Shown in pieces: positions 29,244 to 38,257 of a DNA stretch of 64,000 nt. Source of the DNA: Metabacillus sediminilitoris (GTDB lineage Bacteria > Bacillota > Bacilli > Bacillales > Bacillaceae). The DNA lies in NCBI RefSeq assembly GCF_009720625.1, contig NZ_CP046266.1:1249501-1313500 (forward strand), in the 5' to 3' direction. Numbering within the stretch: the first letter of the stretch is position 1; each line of letters opens with the position of its first letter. The notes under the pieces are model-generated. The model saw nothing but the letters and a program-made list of their open reading frames with translations, was not told the DNA's origin and ran no database searches. The position numbers and the translations under genes were made by a program.

Positions 29244-30155
29244 ATGAGCATTATTATAGATAAGGTACAGCAAAAAGAAAAGATGACTAATTTGATGTCA
29301 AAATTCATTTCACTTGTCAGCTACAAACTTCCTGATGATGTAGAAAATAGATTAAAAGAATTAAGTGAAGAGGAAGATAACCGACTTGCTAAAATCATTT
29401 ACAAAACAATGTTTGAGAATCAGAAACTAGCTTATGAGTTAAAGAGACCTTCATGTCAGGATACAGGTGTTCTCCAGTTTTTTGTTAAGTGCGGAGAGAA
29501 TTTCCCCCTTATTGGGCAGTTAGATAGTATTCTGAAGAATAGTGTGTATAAGTCAACTCAAGAAACACCATTACGACACAATTCTGTCGAAACATTTGAT
29601 GAATACAATACAGGAAAGAACATCGGTGACGGTTCACCAAGTATCTTCTGGGAGATTGAAGAAGACAGTGATAAAGTGGAAATTTATACTTATATGGCAG
29701 GTGGCGGCTGTACCCTTCCTGGAGTCGCAACAGTTCTAATGCCAGGTGAAGGCTATGAAGGTGTAGTAAAGTTTGTACTCGATCGGATGACTAGTTATGG
29801 AATTAACGCCTGTCCTCCACTTCTTGTTGGTGTAGGCGTCGGTACCTCTGTAGAAACAGCTGCTATGAACTCTAAAAAAGCTCTTATGAGAAGTGTTGGA
29901 AGTCGTAATGAAAATGAAAATGCTGCTAAGATGGAAAAGCTTCTTGAGGACGGAATTAACGCTATTGGCCTTGGACCTCAGGGACTTAAGGGATCTAAAT
30001 CTGTTATGGGTGTAAATGTTGTCAATACAGCTAGACATCCTTCAACTATTGGAGTTGCCGTTAACACAGGATGCTGGTCCCATAGACGAGGAAAAATTAC
30101 ATTTGACAGTAATTTGAATTATGAGATTAATACTCACGAGGGGGTAACACTATGA
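29244..30155 (+). CDS. ttdA: L(+)-tartrate dehydratase alpha subunit
   Basis: With TtdB it dehydrates L(+)-tartrate to oxaloacetate using a [4Fe-4S] cluster. The 303-residue length equals E. coli TtdA and similarity runs end to end: KRPSCQDTG (Cys71), [29 protein letters not shown] (Cys156), [39 protein letters not shown] (Cys277). These three cysteines are the expected cluster ligands. Start after AAAGGAGAGG. It overlaps ttdB by 4 nt. The class also includes fumarase I, but two-subunit fumarases lack this degree of TtdA likeness. Confidence 0.9.
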   Translation: MSIIIDKVQQKEKMTNLMSKFISLVSYKLPDDVENRLKELSEEEDNRLAKIIYKTMFENQKLAYELKRPSCQDTGVLQFFVKCGENFPLIGQLDSILKNSVYKSTQETPLRHNSVETFDEYNTGKNIGDGSPSIFWEIEEDSDKVEIYTYMAGGGCTLPGVATVLMPGEGYEGVVKFVLDRMTSYGINACPPLLVGVGVGTSVETAAMNSKKALMRSVGSRNENENAAKMEKLLEDGINAIGLGPQGLKGSKSVMGVNVVNTARHPSTIGVAVNTGCWSHRRGKITFDSNLNYEINTHEGVTL

Positions 30156-30763
30156 GCAAGAAGGTATTAACAACACCTATAAAAGATGAAGATCTTAAGG
30201 ATATACGAATTGGGGACATTATCTACCTAACTGGTACACTGGTTACTTGCAGGGATGTTGCTCACAGAAGACTTATTGAAGAAAAAATCCCATTGCCTGT
30301 AGACCTTAAGGGAAAAGCTATTTTCCACGCAGGTCCCATTGTTAGAGACCTTGGCAATGAAGAGTATGAGATTGTTTCTATCGGTCCGACAACTAGTATG
30401 AGAATGGAAAAGTTTGAAAAGGAATTTATCGAAGAAACAGGTGTTAAACTCATTGTTGGAAAAGGTGGAATGGGAAAGAACACCGAAGAAGGATGCAGAA
30501 CTCATAAGGCACTGCATCTCGTCTTTCCAGCCGGAAATGCTGTTTATGCTGCAACAAGTGTTGAACAAATCAAAGAAGTACACTGGAAAGACCTCGGAAT
30601 GCCTGAATCTCTTTGGGTATGTGAAGTGAATGAGTTCGGTCCTCTTATTGTTTCCATTGATGCAGAAGGAAATAACATCTTTGAAGAAAATAAGGTGGAG
30701 TTCAATAAAAAGAAGGAAGAACAATATAAGTTAATTAGTGAGCAGGTAAGATTCATCAAGTAA
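30152..30763 (+). CDS. ttdB: L(+)-tartrate dehydratase beta subunit
   Basis: Small subunit (203 residues) of the tartrate dehydratase. [50 protein letters not shown] and [12 protein letters not shown] follow E. coli TtdB almost residue by residue, ending [19 protein letters not shown]. It supplies the substrate-binding Arg/His surface over the alpha-subunit cluster. The ATG lies in the last codons of ttdA (ATGA overlap), so the two chains are made in equal amounts. Confidence 0.92.
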   Translation: MSKKVLTTPIKDEDLKDIRIGDIIYLTGTLVTCRDVAHRRLIEEKIPLPVDLKGKAIFHAGPIVRDLGNEEYEIVSIGPTTSMRMEKFEKEFIEETGVKLIVGKGGMGKNTEEGCRTHKALHLVFPAGNAVYAATSVEQIKEVHWKDLGMPESLWVCEVNEFGPLIVSIDAEGNNIFEENKVEFNKKKEEQYKLISEQVRFIK

Positions 30764-30777
30764 GTTATGGAGTTGTT

Positions 30778-31581
30778 GTGGTCATGCACGTCCTACAAAA
30801 AACACAAATAATAGTTCGCTATCAACTACAGAACGGTAAAGTATATTACGGTATTGTTGAAGATGATGAAATTTTACAATTGTCTAGTAATTTTATCGAA
30901 ATTACAAACAATGAACTGAAATTTGATGGATCAAGAGTTAAATATCATGATGTGAAGATTCTGGAGCCTGTAGTACCATCAAAAATAGTTAATTTTGGCT
31001 GGACCTATGCTGGACACGCAAAAGAAACGGGGGGGCAGGCCAATCTCAAAGAACCGTTTTTGTTTTTAAAACCGGCATCTTCGGTGATTCCCGATCAGGG
31101 GGAAATCATTCTTCCCTCAAGTGATTTAACCAAGCAGGTGGAAATGGAGGGGGAAGTGGCACTCGTTATTGGTAAACGCGGCAAAAATATAAAAGAAGAA
31201 GAGGCATTGGATTATATTTTTGGCTGTACGATATTTAATGATGTGACTGCAAGAGATCTTACTAAAAAGGATCCCCAGTTTACGCGCGGCAAAGGTTTTG
31301 ATACCTTTGGCCCCTTGGGTCCGTGTATTGTAAAAGGAATAGATCCAACTAATTTACGAATCGTTACAACATTAAACGGAAAAGTCGTACAAGAGGGTAA
31401 TACGAATCAGATGTCACTTTCCATTCCTTACCTTATCAGTTGGATTTCACAGGTTATGACACTAGAGCCGGGTGATGTATTGGCTACTGGTTCGCCTTCT
31501 GGAAGTTGTCCAATGAAGTCGGGAGATATTGTAGCTGTTGAAGTAGAGCAAATTGGTAAGCTTTGTAACTATGTAAAATAG
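30778..31581 (+). CDS. fumarylacetoacetate hydrolase (FAH) family enzyme, possible oxaloacetate decarboxylase/tautomerase
   Basis: A 267-residue enzyme of the FAHD superfamily. The C-terminal catalytic core has metal ligands in VEMEGEVALVIGKRGKNI (E-x-E) and IFNDVTARDLTKKD (Asp), the KGFDTFGPLGPC loop and ATGSPSGSCPMKSGD near the end. A GTG at 30778 or ATG at 30784 starts it, 14 bp after ttdB. Family members hydrolyse acylpyruvates, and FAHD1-type enzymes decarboxylate or tautomerise oxaloacetate. In this operon TtdAB makes (enol-)oxaloacetate, so that activity would complete the route from tartrate to pyruvate. Substrate is inferred. Confidence 0.8.
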   Translation: MVMHVLQKTQIIVRYQLQNGKVYYGIVEDDEILQLSSNFIEITNNELKFDGSRVKYHDVKILEPVVPSKIVNFGWTYAGHAKETGGQANLKEPFLFLKPASSVIPDQGEIILPSSDLTKQVEMEGEVALVIGKRGKNIKEEEALDYIFGCTIFNDVTARDLTKKDPQFTRGKGFDTFGPLGPCIVKGIDPTNLRIVTTLNGKVVQEGNTNQMSLSIPYLISWISQVMTLEPGDVLATGSPSGSCPMKSGDIVAVEVEQIGKLCNYVK

Positions 31582-31640
31582 AAAATACTATCCTGAAAAT
31601 TAATGGATGGTAAAAATATAACTGGCACAACCGTTTAACT

Positions 31641-31687
31641 AAGAAAGGCTGTAGTAGATTTCTGTGAAATCTACTACAGCCTTTCTT
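31641..31687. terminator. bidirectional terminator, 21-bp stem
   Basis: A perfect 21-bp stem (31641-31661 with 31667-31687) with a 5-nt loop lies between the convergent FAH and GntR genes. Short T-rich flanks on the plus side make it a probable terminator for both strands. Confidence 0.85.
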
Positions 31688-31731
31688 TATTAATAATGAT
31701 AAATTCTTTAATCATGAAAAAGTCTCCTTAT

Positions 31732-32520
31732 TTATCGTTTCTCTTCCGGTAATGGAGGCATAGATCGAAGAGCCTCTAGAATTTCGTTGCGCGCTCTATA
31801 ACGATGAGACTGCAACATAGTTCGTACAGCATCAGGCTCACCGGCTCGCATGACTGATAAAATTGCCTTATGTTCAATCACTGAACGTGTTGGCTTTGGT
31901 CGAAGCCCGATTGTATATAACCGTGCGCGATAGAGTTGGTCAGACTGACTATCCACAATCCCTCTAAGGCGTGGATTTTGTGCCAAATCAACAATGAAAT
32001 TATGAAATTGATCATCAAGGTCCGTCCATGCAAGTAGATCGTTTCGTTCTAGTGCCTTTTCTTGTTCTTCAATCAGATGCTCAAGTTGATTTAACTCTTC
32101 TTGAGTAGCACGGCCAGTAGCAAGTCTGCCTGCAACACCATCCAGAGCTTCCACTACTTCATAAATTTGTTGAAGATCATCTGCTACAAGTGGTGCAACA
32201 ATAAAACCACGACGCGGTATGAGCCGCACCCATCCTTCCGTTTCCAAACGGACAAGTGATTCACGTACAGGTGTCCTGCTCATGCCGAGGATTTCTGCCA
32301 TTTCCCTTTCCAGCACAGTCTGTCCAGGAGGTAATTGAAGATGCCGAATGGCATGTCGAACAGCTAGATAAGCACGTTGTGGCAATCGTGTTTCTCCATT
32401 TACATCTAAAGTTGACAAAAATGAACGAACAGCTAGTGAAAGTTCAGACTGATCTAATCTTTTAACATTAGTATCAGGTGTTTGAGGTGTTTTTTGATTA
32501 TTCATTCTATCATCACTCAT
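31732..32520 (-). CDS. GntR-family repressor with FCD domain
   Basis: DNA-binding regulator of 262 residues. After a polar N-terminal tail, the winged helix (YLAVRHAIRHLQLPPGQTVL; EMAEILGMSRTPVRESLVRL) is followed by an all-helical FCD ligand domain with metal-type residues (DLDDQFHNFI, VIEHKAIL, SHRYRARNEIL). Such proteins bind carboxylic acids. It lies convergent to the tartrate genes and is the best candidate to bind the AACGTATACGTT sites. Its DNA is visibly richer in G+C and Arg codons (CGC, CGT) than the neighbours, which suggests a different origin. Confidence 0.88.
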   Translation of the reverse strand: MSDDRMNNQKTPQTPDTNVKRLDQSELSLAVRSFLSTLDVNGETRLPQRAYLAVRHAIRHLQLPPGQTVLEREMAEILGMSRTPVRESLVRLETEGWVRLIPRRGFIVAPLVADDLQQIYEVVEALDGVAGRLATGRATQEELNQLEHLIEEQEKALERNDLLAWTDLDDQFHNFIVDLAQNPRLRGIVDSQSDQLYRARLYTIGLRPKPTRSVIEHKAILSVMRAGEPDAVRTMLQSHRYRARNEILEALRSMPPLPEEKR

Positions 32521-33209
32521 TCCGACAAGTTTCTAATTTTATGTAACTATATAACCGAATGTTCTTGAGTGGGTTATAGTGAAAAAGTTATATTATGACT
32601 TTATAAATAAAATCATAACAGAAAAACGATCACTCCCTCAATTAATAAAATAGAAAAACAGATAATCTAGGTAAAGGTCATAAGTGATGATGAAAGAAAA
32701 TTTCACCTAGTATCAACCTGTACAGAAAGTCGTCCTTTTCTGAACACGCTTCTTTTTCAAATGTTTGAAGGTCGAACGTAGAAGTTAAAAAACAATTACT
32801 AAAGTTATTAGTGAATTGAGTATATCCCCTTAAGATGTTGAGATTACAATTTAAGAGACACCAAAGCAGAACTGGGGAAAAAGGGACTTGGGGATGAGTT
32901 AGCACTGAATTATAAAATTAATGTATAAGTTAAGAGATGATCAGTTGTTGACTGTCTTTTGAGTTTCTTCAAGTAATGAATTCAATTGTTTATATGAGCA
33001 ATCTGGTATTAAAAAATAAAACAACTCATGAAAAGGAGTTGTTTTGGTCGATTTGCTATAAAGAAGAGTAGTTTTTATCTTAGTCCATACATTCAGGCAT
33101 ACTTTTTCTGATCATTTAGCAAACCTTGTTCAAAAAAGGCTAGAAAGTTAAAGATTACTCAGAAAGGGATTTATAATGTCGAAATTTGATTTCTATTAAC
33201 ATTTGAATC
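32521..33209. other. intergenic, no gene seen
   Basis: A+T-rich and without a supported gene. The only structure is a 10-bp hairpin (33018-33027 with 33036-33045, AAAACAACTC/GAGTTGTTTT) that resembles a terminator without an upstream gene, perhaps a relic of a lost one. Confidence 0.4.
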
Positions 33210-33223
33210 TGAAAGCGTTTTCA
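33210..33223 (+). promoter_or_regulatory. perfect cre (CcpA) box
   Basis: TGAAAGCGTTTTCA matches the 14-nt cre consensus at every position. The next possible product is a small peptide gene 190 bp downstream. Confidence 0.75.
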
Positions 33224-33412
33224 ATTATAATGATATTGGGTTGGATGGCACGCGTGGCCGTCATGGTATTTGGCGTAGGTGGGGCCGATACTGGGAACGA
33301 GGTTTTAGAAGTTTTAGGAGCTTTCCTATGTTCCATAATGAAGTTTATATGAATAAAAGAATGATAGATTGGGAATGATAAAGATAAGGAAATAAATACA
33401 GGAGGTAAAATA

Positions 33413-33553
33413 ATGAGAGAAAACAAATTAACATTGACTGATTTTGTTAATAAAGAGCGATTTGAATTAAATTCTTACCTTACATATTTGGTTCATCAAT
33501 TTAATAATGATACTGTTCCTAATCAGTCGGGAGATAAAATGGTAAAACAATAG
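33413..33553 (+). CDS. small protein, 46 residues, unknown
   Basis: The ATG is preceded by AGGAGGT at ideal spacing, one of the best ribosome sites in the window. The product begins MRENKLTLTDFVNKERFELN and is polar, without a membrane segment or cysteines. I do not recognise it. A second possible frame upstream (from about 33246, MARVAVMVFGVGGADTGNEV) is hydrophobic but lacks a good ribosome site. A perfect cre box lies 190 bp upstream and an intrinsic terminator 60 bp downstream, so it seems to be an independent transcript. Confidence 0.5.
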   Translation: MRENKLTLTDFVNKERFELNSYLTYLVHQFNNDTVPNQSGDKMVKQ

Positions 33554-33609
33554 ACTACCATTAAAGGAGACTGAAAGGATGAAGATCGTAATAAGTGTGA
33601 AAATAGGCT

Positions 33610-33656
33610 AAGCGACCTTGTTATTCATTAGAATTAACGGGGTCGCTTTTTGTTGT
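33610..33656 (+). terminator. intrinsic terminator of the small-peptide unit
   Basis: AAGCGACCTTGTTA (33610-33623) pairs with TAACGGGGTCGCTT (33635-33648) through G-U pairs and is followed by TTTGTTGTT. Confidence 0.8.
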
Positions 33657-33839
33657 TATAAACCTTTATTAAGCTGTTTAGTTAGGTATCATGAAGAAAA
33701 ATTTTTAAATATAATTGCTGACCTACATCCATTTTGGAGTTGTAGGTTTTTTGTCATTTTATTGATAAACAATAGAATGATTTCTATAAGAGATACGTCT
33801 TTTTTTATGGATATTTGATTCATAGATTGTTTTAAAAAG

Positions 33840-33853
33840 TGTTAACGCTTACA
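33840..33853 (+). promoter_or_regulatory. perfect cre (CcpA) box upstream of the PTS regulator
   Basis: TGTTAACGCTTACA fits all 14 positions of TGWNANCGNTNWCA. It lies 86 bp before the PTS regulator start, so glucose should repress the locus. Confidence 0.8.
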
Positions 33854-33938
33854 TTTTTGCAAATTGAAGTTGCAATAAGATGTACTAAACTATTTGAATA
33901 TTCCGATTTATAATCAAACTATGAAAGGGGTTACTATC

Positions 33939-36047
33939 ATGAAAGAACGAACTCAACGAGTACTTACCAGGTTTTTGACAGTAAATACCTTTTTGACTTG
34001 TGAGGTTTTAAGTAAAGAGTTCAATATTAGTGAGCGTACTTTTCGAAACGAATTGGTCCTGATTAATAAATATCTAGCAGAAAATAGTTATCCATCCATA
34101 ACGACGACAAGAGGAAAGGGGTTGAAGTTAGACCTCTCTGATGTGGATCGCGAAAAGCTCCTGACCAAAATTGGTGATGACAGAGAATCAGATTATTATC
34201 GGCCCAATGAACGTTTTCTTGCCTTACTTTTAGATATTGCCGATACCACAAAAACGACATTGCTTTTTGAAATGGAAGAAAAACTGCAGGTATCGAAAAG
34301 TACATTAGATGAGGATATGAGAAAACTTCGTCAGTTTTTAAAGGAATATGGTATTTCTGTAGTGAGTTTAACGAAGCAAGGTATTGTATTTAAAGGCGAT
34401 GAACGATCAATACGTACTATGTTGTACGACATGATAAATAGTATGACAGATATTGCTAATCTATTAGGATACCGAGATGTAGATACAGTGAACACTGTTG
34501 CAGAACAATTTGTCCTTGATTATTTGGATACAAGAGCTTTGAGGGTCATTGGAGAACATTATGATGACGTCTTTGAAAAATCCAGAGTAGAGATAAATCA
34601 TGTATATCGAAATCAAAGCATTCTATTTTTAGGTATATGGGTAAGGCGGTTACAAGAAGGAAATACCCTTAGGGAATTAGCTAAAGTTAGAGCAGAGATA
34701 AAAGAAGATCCTGTCAGAAATTTTGTCGATTCCATCTGTATAGAGTTTGGTTTATATCCATCATTAAATGAAATCAAATATACGACCTTTACAATCGAAT
34801 CGTTTAATCCAAAAGATATGAATAATTCATTCGATTGGGTTACCGCCCAATTATTAGCTATTCAATTAATTGAGCATGTAGAAAAAGTAACCGGGATCCC
34901 TTTTTCTCAGAGAGAAGAAGATTTGTATGAAGGTTTATATAGGCATATCACAGGGTTATTAAGCAGGGCGAAGAACGATTTACAGGTATTTAATCCGTTG
35001 AAAGACACGATTAAGGAGTCCTATGCCGAGATTTATCAAGCAGTCACTTGCTTTAGTAAGCAAATAGAGGACTACATCAAAAAACCATTATCAGAAGATG
35101 AGATCGGGTTTTTGACCGTTTATTTTTCAACTTCTGCCAGCCAGATAAAGCAGAAAGAACAATATGTTTATCAAGCGGTTGTGCTTTGTAATCATGGGAT
35201 TTCAACTGGAAAGCTTTTGGCTGCGAATTTGAAAGAGCAATTCAATATCGAGATTGTAGCAGTATTGAGTTCGTATGAATTAGCCTTTATTGACAAGCTG
35301 GATGTTGATGTAGTTTTTACGACCATATCAATTGATTATCCAAGAAAACCTGTATTATTGCTTAATCCGATTTTAAGAGAAAGTGATAAGAAGGAAATTA
35401 AAGATTTTTTACTCAAAAATAAGAATAAGAGAAGAATCGTATCCAATCAGTTAGATGCCACAAAGCTGATGCAGGATATTCTGATGTTAATTGTAGAAAG
35501 CGGCGGTAAGGTAACACAGGAAAGCTATCAAAAAGTAGAAGCTACTTTTAAAGAACATCAATTAAAAATTAATACAAGGGAGATACAGCCGATGTTGCAG
35601 GATATTTTGAGGGATTCCAACATTCTACTAAAGCAAGAATGTAAAGATTGGAAAGAGGCGATTACGAAATCTGCCCAGGTATTGTTAACAGAAGAGGTCA
35701 TTGAAGAGCGCTATATAAACGCCATGATTAAATCTGTTGAAGAGTATGGGCCTTATATAGTAGTAGGGAAGCATTTAGCGTTAGCACACGCAAGGCCGGA
35801 AGATGGAGTAAATAAATTAGGTATTAGTGTCATGACGTTAAAGGAACCGGTGAATTTCGGAAATCCGGATAATGATCCGGTGAAAATTGTTTTTTGTCTA
35901 GCCGCAGTGGATTCTTATTCACATCTAAATGTGATGAAAAATTTGATTGAGCTAATTAATGATGAAGAGAAATTAGACCAGTTAATTAAAGCACAAGATG
36001 TAAACATATTTAAACAGGTGTTATATGGAAGTGAAGTAATGGAGTAA
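33939..36047 (+). CDS. PRD-type transcriptional regulator with EIIB and EIIA domains (BglG/MtlR-like)
   Basis: Cytosolic regulator of 702 residues controlled by PTS phosphorylation. Start at 33939 after GAAAGGGG. Order: two helix-turn-helix domains (VLSKEFNISERTFRNEL; EEKLQVSKSTLDEDMRKL), PRD1 and PRD2, an EIIB-like domain (VVLCNHGISTGKLLAANL) and a C-terminal EIIA domain of the mannitol/fructose/ascorbate type with the active His in LALAHARPEDG (about His617). The EIIB-like domain keeps a Cys (LCNHG). It should activate the PTS genes that follow when substrate is present. No separate EIIA gene exists here. Confidence 0.88.
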   Translation: MKERTQRVLTRFLTVNTFLTCEVLSKEFNISERTFRNELVLINKYLAENSYPSITTTRGKGLKLDLSDVDREKLLTKIGDDRESDYYRPNERFLALLLDIADTTKTTLLFEMEEKLQVSKSTLDEDMRKLRQFLKEYGISVVSLTKQGIVFKGDERSIRTMLYDMINSMTDIANLLGYRDVDTVNTVAEQFVLDYLDTRALRVIGEHYDDVFEKSRVEINHVYRNQSILFLGIWVRRLQEGNTLRELAKVRAEIKEDPVRNFVDSICIEFGLYPSLNEIKYTTFTIESFNPKDMNNSFDWVTAQLLAIQLIEHVEKVTGIPFSQREEDLYEGLYRHITGLLSRAKNDLQVFNPLKDTIKESYAEIYQAVTCFSKQIEDYIKKPLSEDEIGFLTVYFSTSASQIKQKEQYVYQAVVLCNHGISTGKLLAANLKEQFNIEIVAVLSSYELAFIDKLDVDVVFTTISIDYPRKPVLLLNPILRESDKKEIKDFLLKNKNKRRIVSNQLDATKLMQDILMLIVESGGKVTQESYQKVEATFKEHQLKINTREIQPMLQDILRDSNILLKQECKDWKEAITKSAQVLLTEEVIEERYINAMIKSVEEYGPYIVVGKHLALAHARPEDGVNKLGISVMTLKEPVNFGNPDNDPVKIVFCLAAVDSYSHLNVMKNLIELINDEEKLDQLIKAQDVNIFKQVLYGSEVME

Positions 36048-36152
36048 GAAAAGCTGTGGTTACTACAATTGATGAAGATTGTTTATATAAAACAATGATT
36101 TTAACTAGCAACAAATAATATTAATCCAAAAAGTGAAAGAGGAGAGAGTGAA

Positions 36153-36461
36153 ATGAAAAAAGTAAATATCTTATTTGTATGTGGAGCAGGTTTAGGAAGC
36201 AGTTTTGCTTGTCAAATGGCGGCAGAGGATGTACTAAGCAAGTTAGGTGTCAATGCCAAGCTAGATCATAGTGATATCTCATCTGCTGTTTCAGTAAAAC
36301 CCGATATTATTATAACGGCACAGAATTTCAAATCCCAATTTGAGAAATTTTCAGTTGATCCAAAACAAACGACAATTGTTTATTTGAGAAATATTGTATC
36401 TAAACCAGAGATTGAAGAAAAAATCACCCCGGTATTAAGGGAAAAAGGCGTTTTAGCTTAA
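36153..36461 (+). CDS. ulaB: PTS enzyme IIB, ascorbate/galactitol type
   Basis: Cytosolic phosphotransfer protein of 102 residues. The P-loop FVCGAGLGSSFACQ contains Cys10, which accepts phosphate from EIIA and passes it to the sugar on EIIC. Size and motif match the lactose/galactitol/ascorbate (SgaB/UlaB) group. It lies 35 bp before the EIIC gene after GAGGAGAG. The name is by homology; substrate may not be ascorbate. Confidence 0.85.
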   Translation: MKKVNILFVCGAGLGSSFACQMAAEDVLSKLGVNAKLDHSDISSAVSVKPDIIITAQNFKSQFEKFSVDPKQTTIVYLRNIVSKPEIEEKITPVLREKGVLA

Positions 36462-36496
36462 ATATAAATAAAGATACCTAGAGATGGGGGTAAAAA

Positions 36497-37786
36497 ATGG
36501 GTGTAATAAACTTTATTATCGAGAATATTTTGACACAGGCATCAGTCACAATCGCATTGATTGCTATGTTGGGGTTAATTTTGCAAAAGAAATCAACAGG
36601 GCAAGTTATTTCTGGTTCGTTAAAGACGATGTTAGGGTTTATGGTATTGGCAGCCGGTTCAAGTATTATTGTTGGTAGTTTAATCTATTTTGGTCAAATA
36701 TTTACAGAAGGCTTCCATATGCAAGGGATTATTCCTTCGATTGAAGCTATTAACGGCCAAGCAATGAATGAGTTAGGCTTGGGTCGTGATATCGCACTAA
36801 CTTTCTTAGCTATCTTTGTTTTTAATATTATCATTGCACGTTTCACTAAATGGAAATACATCTTTTTAACTGGTCAGGCAATTCTTTGGATGGCTACTAT
36901 GACAACAGTATTTGGTTACTTTGCAGGTTTACGTGGTATTGCACTGATTTTAGTAGGCGGTTTCATTGGGGGTGTCTTTGCGGTAGCAATGCCTGCGATT
37001 GCACAACCATTTGTTCGTAAGATTACTGGTATGGATGATATTGCTTTAGGTCACTTTTGTACGGTTGGGTATGTGTTTGAAGCAGGTGTAGCGAAACTAG
37101 TTGGGGGAAAAGGCGAAAAGAAAAAATCTGTTGAAGATTTGAAATTACCAGCTCAATTTGAATTCTTACAAGATACCTATCTATCTTTGATGGTGGTAAT
37201 GACTCCTCTTTATATTATTACAGCAGCGTTTGCAGGTGAAGAGTTCGGTTCTACATTATCAGGAAATACCAACTATTTAATGTTTGCTTTCTTACAATCT
37301 ATCCAATTCGTAGTTGGAGTGTATGTATTACTAGCAGGGGTTCGTTTATTACTAGGTGAAATTGTACCGGCATTTAGAGGGATTGCCATGCGGTTGGTTC
37401 CAAATGCAAAGCCTGCATTAGATTGCCCGGTCCTATTTCCATTTAGCCCTAATGCAGTGATTGTAGGGTTTATCACAACTACTATAGGTTCAATTATTGC
37501 CATGTTTGTATTGCCAGTCTTTGGGTTGGCCATGATCTTACCAGGTATGCTGACAGCTTTCTTCGCGGGTGGTACTGCCGGTATCTTCGGTAACTTAACA
37601 GGTGGTATTCGCGGTGCAATTATTGGTGGTATTGTACATGGTTTCTTCATTACATTATTACCAGCACTGTTAGTAACGACTTTCAATTCTATGGGATTTG
37701 TCAATGCAACAGCTACAGATGTTGATACAGTAACAGCTGCATTACTATATGCATGGCTCATTGGTCCACTTTTAAAAGCTTTCTAG
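36497..37786 (+). CDS. ulaA: PTS enzyme IIC, UlaA/SgaT type
   Basis: Membrane channel of the PTS, 429 residues with about 10-11 helices. LGLILQKKSTGQVISGSLKT, GFHMQGIIPSIEA, LGHFCTVGYVFEAGVAK and LDCPVLFPFSPNAVIVGF are conserved in the L-ascorbate family EIIC. With the EIIB it imports and phosphorylates a sugar or sugar acid. The usual ascorbate-6-P catabolic genes (ulaD, ulaE, ulaF, ulaG) are absent, so another substrate is likely. Confidence 0.87.
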   Translation: MGVINFIIENILTQASVTIALIAMLGLILQKKSTGQVISGSLKTMLGFMVLAAGSSIIVGSLIYFGQIFTEGFHMQGIIPSIEAINGQAMNELGLGRDIALTFLAIFVFNIIIARFTKWKYIFLTGQAILWMATMTTVFGYFAGLRGIALILVGGFIGGVFAVAMPAIAQPFVRKITGMDDIALGHFCTVGYVFEAGVAKLVGGKGEKKKSVEDLKLPAQFEFLQDTYLSLMVVMTPLYIITAAFAGEEFGSTLSGNTNYLMFAFLQSIQFVVGVYVLLAGVRLLLGEIVPAFRGIAMRLVPNAKPALDCPVLFPFSPNAVIVGFITTTIGSIIAMFVLPVFGLAMILPGMLTAFFAGGTAGIFGNLTGGIRGAIIGGIVHGFFITLLPALLVTTFNSMGFVNATATDVDTVTAALLYAWLIGPLLKAF

Positions 37787-37816
37787 AATGTGGGAAGAGA
37801 AAAGGAGGTTCAAGTA

Positions 37817-38215
37817 ATGTTTGGATTTGGAAAGAAAAAAACTAAAGAACCGAAAAAAGAAACAACCGAAGAGGCAGTGTTAACAATTGAACGAAAAGAT
37901 GAGTTATTACGTACCATCTCCATTAAAAAAGAAGAAGTAAATCAAGCAGTTGGAGAAGAACGAGCAAAAATTTATGAGGAGATTGGCTTAGCATTTAATG
38001 AACTTGGGGATGAAGATCATGCTATTGATTCGTTAGAAAAGAGTATTCAGGCTAAAAAGTCATTAGGTGATGGTTACAAAACTTTATTAAAACTTTATAA
38101 CAAGAAGCGTGCAGAAGCAGCAAAAGTAAATAATGAAGAATTATTACAGATCTATCTAAAGAAAATGGATCAAATGATGCAAGTTTCTAAAGAGGTTACG
38201 CGTGGTGTTCGATAA
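37817..38215 (+). CDS. TPR-like small protein of the PTS operon
   Basis: Predicted cytosolic protein of 132 residues starting at 37817 after AGGAGG. A basic, charged N-terminus (MFGFGKKKTKEPKKETTEE) precedes helical pairs. One of these reads IYEEIGLAFNELGDEDHAID followed by SLEKSIQAKKS, a tetratricopeptide repeat. It lies between EIIC and the aldolase in a tight operon. A scaffold or regulator role for the PTS enzymes is possible, but nothing in the sequence proves it. Confidence 0.7.
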   Translation: MFGFGKKKTKEPKKETTEEAVLTIERKDELLRTISIKKEEVNQAVGEERAKIYEEIGLAFNELGDEDHAIDSLEKSIQAKKSLGDGYKTLLKLYNKKRAEAAKVNNEELLQIYLKKMDQMMQVSKEVTRGVR

Positions 38216-38257
38216 GGAAGAAAATAAAAGATTAGTATAAAGGGAGAGTAATTGACT

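Noticed and set aside
30227..30724. Long open frame antisense to ttdB
   Set aside because: The product (Phe- and Cys-rich) has no recognisable domain and ttdB on the other strand is certain.
37273..37761. Long open frame antisense to the EIIC gene
   Set aside because: No ribosome site, repetitive Pro/Ile/Lys-rich product typical of the reverse of a membrane gene; treated as a coincidence.
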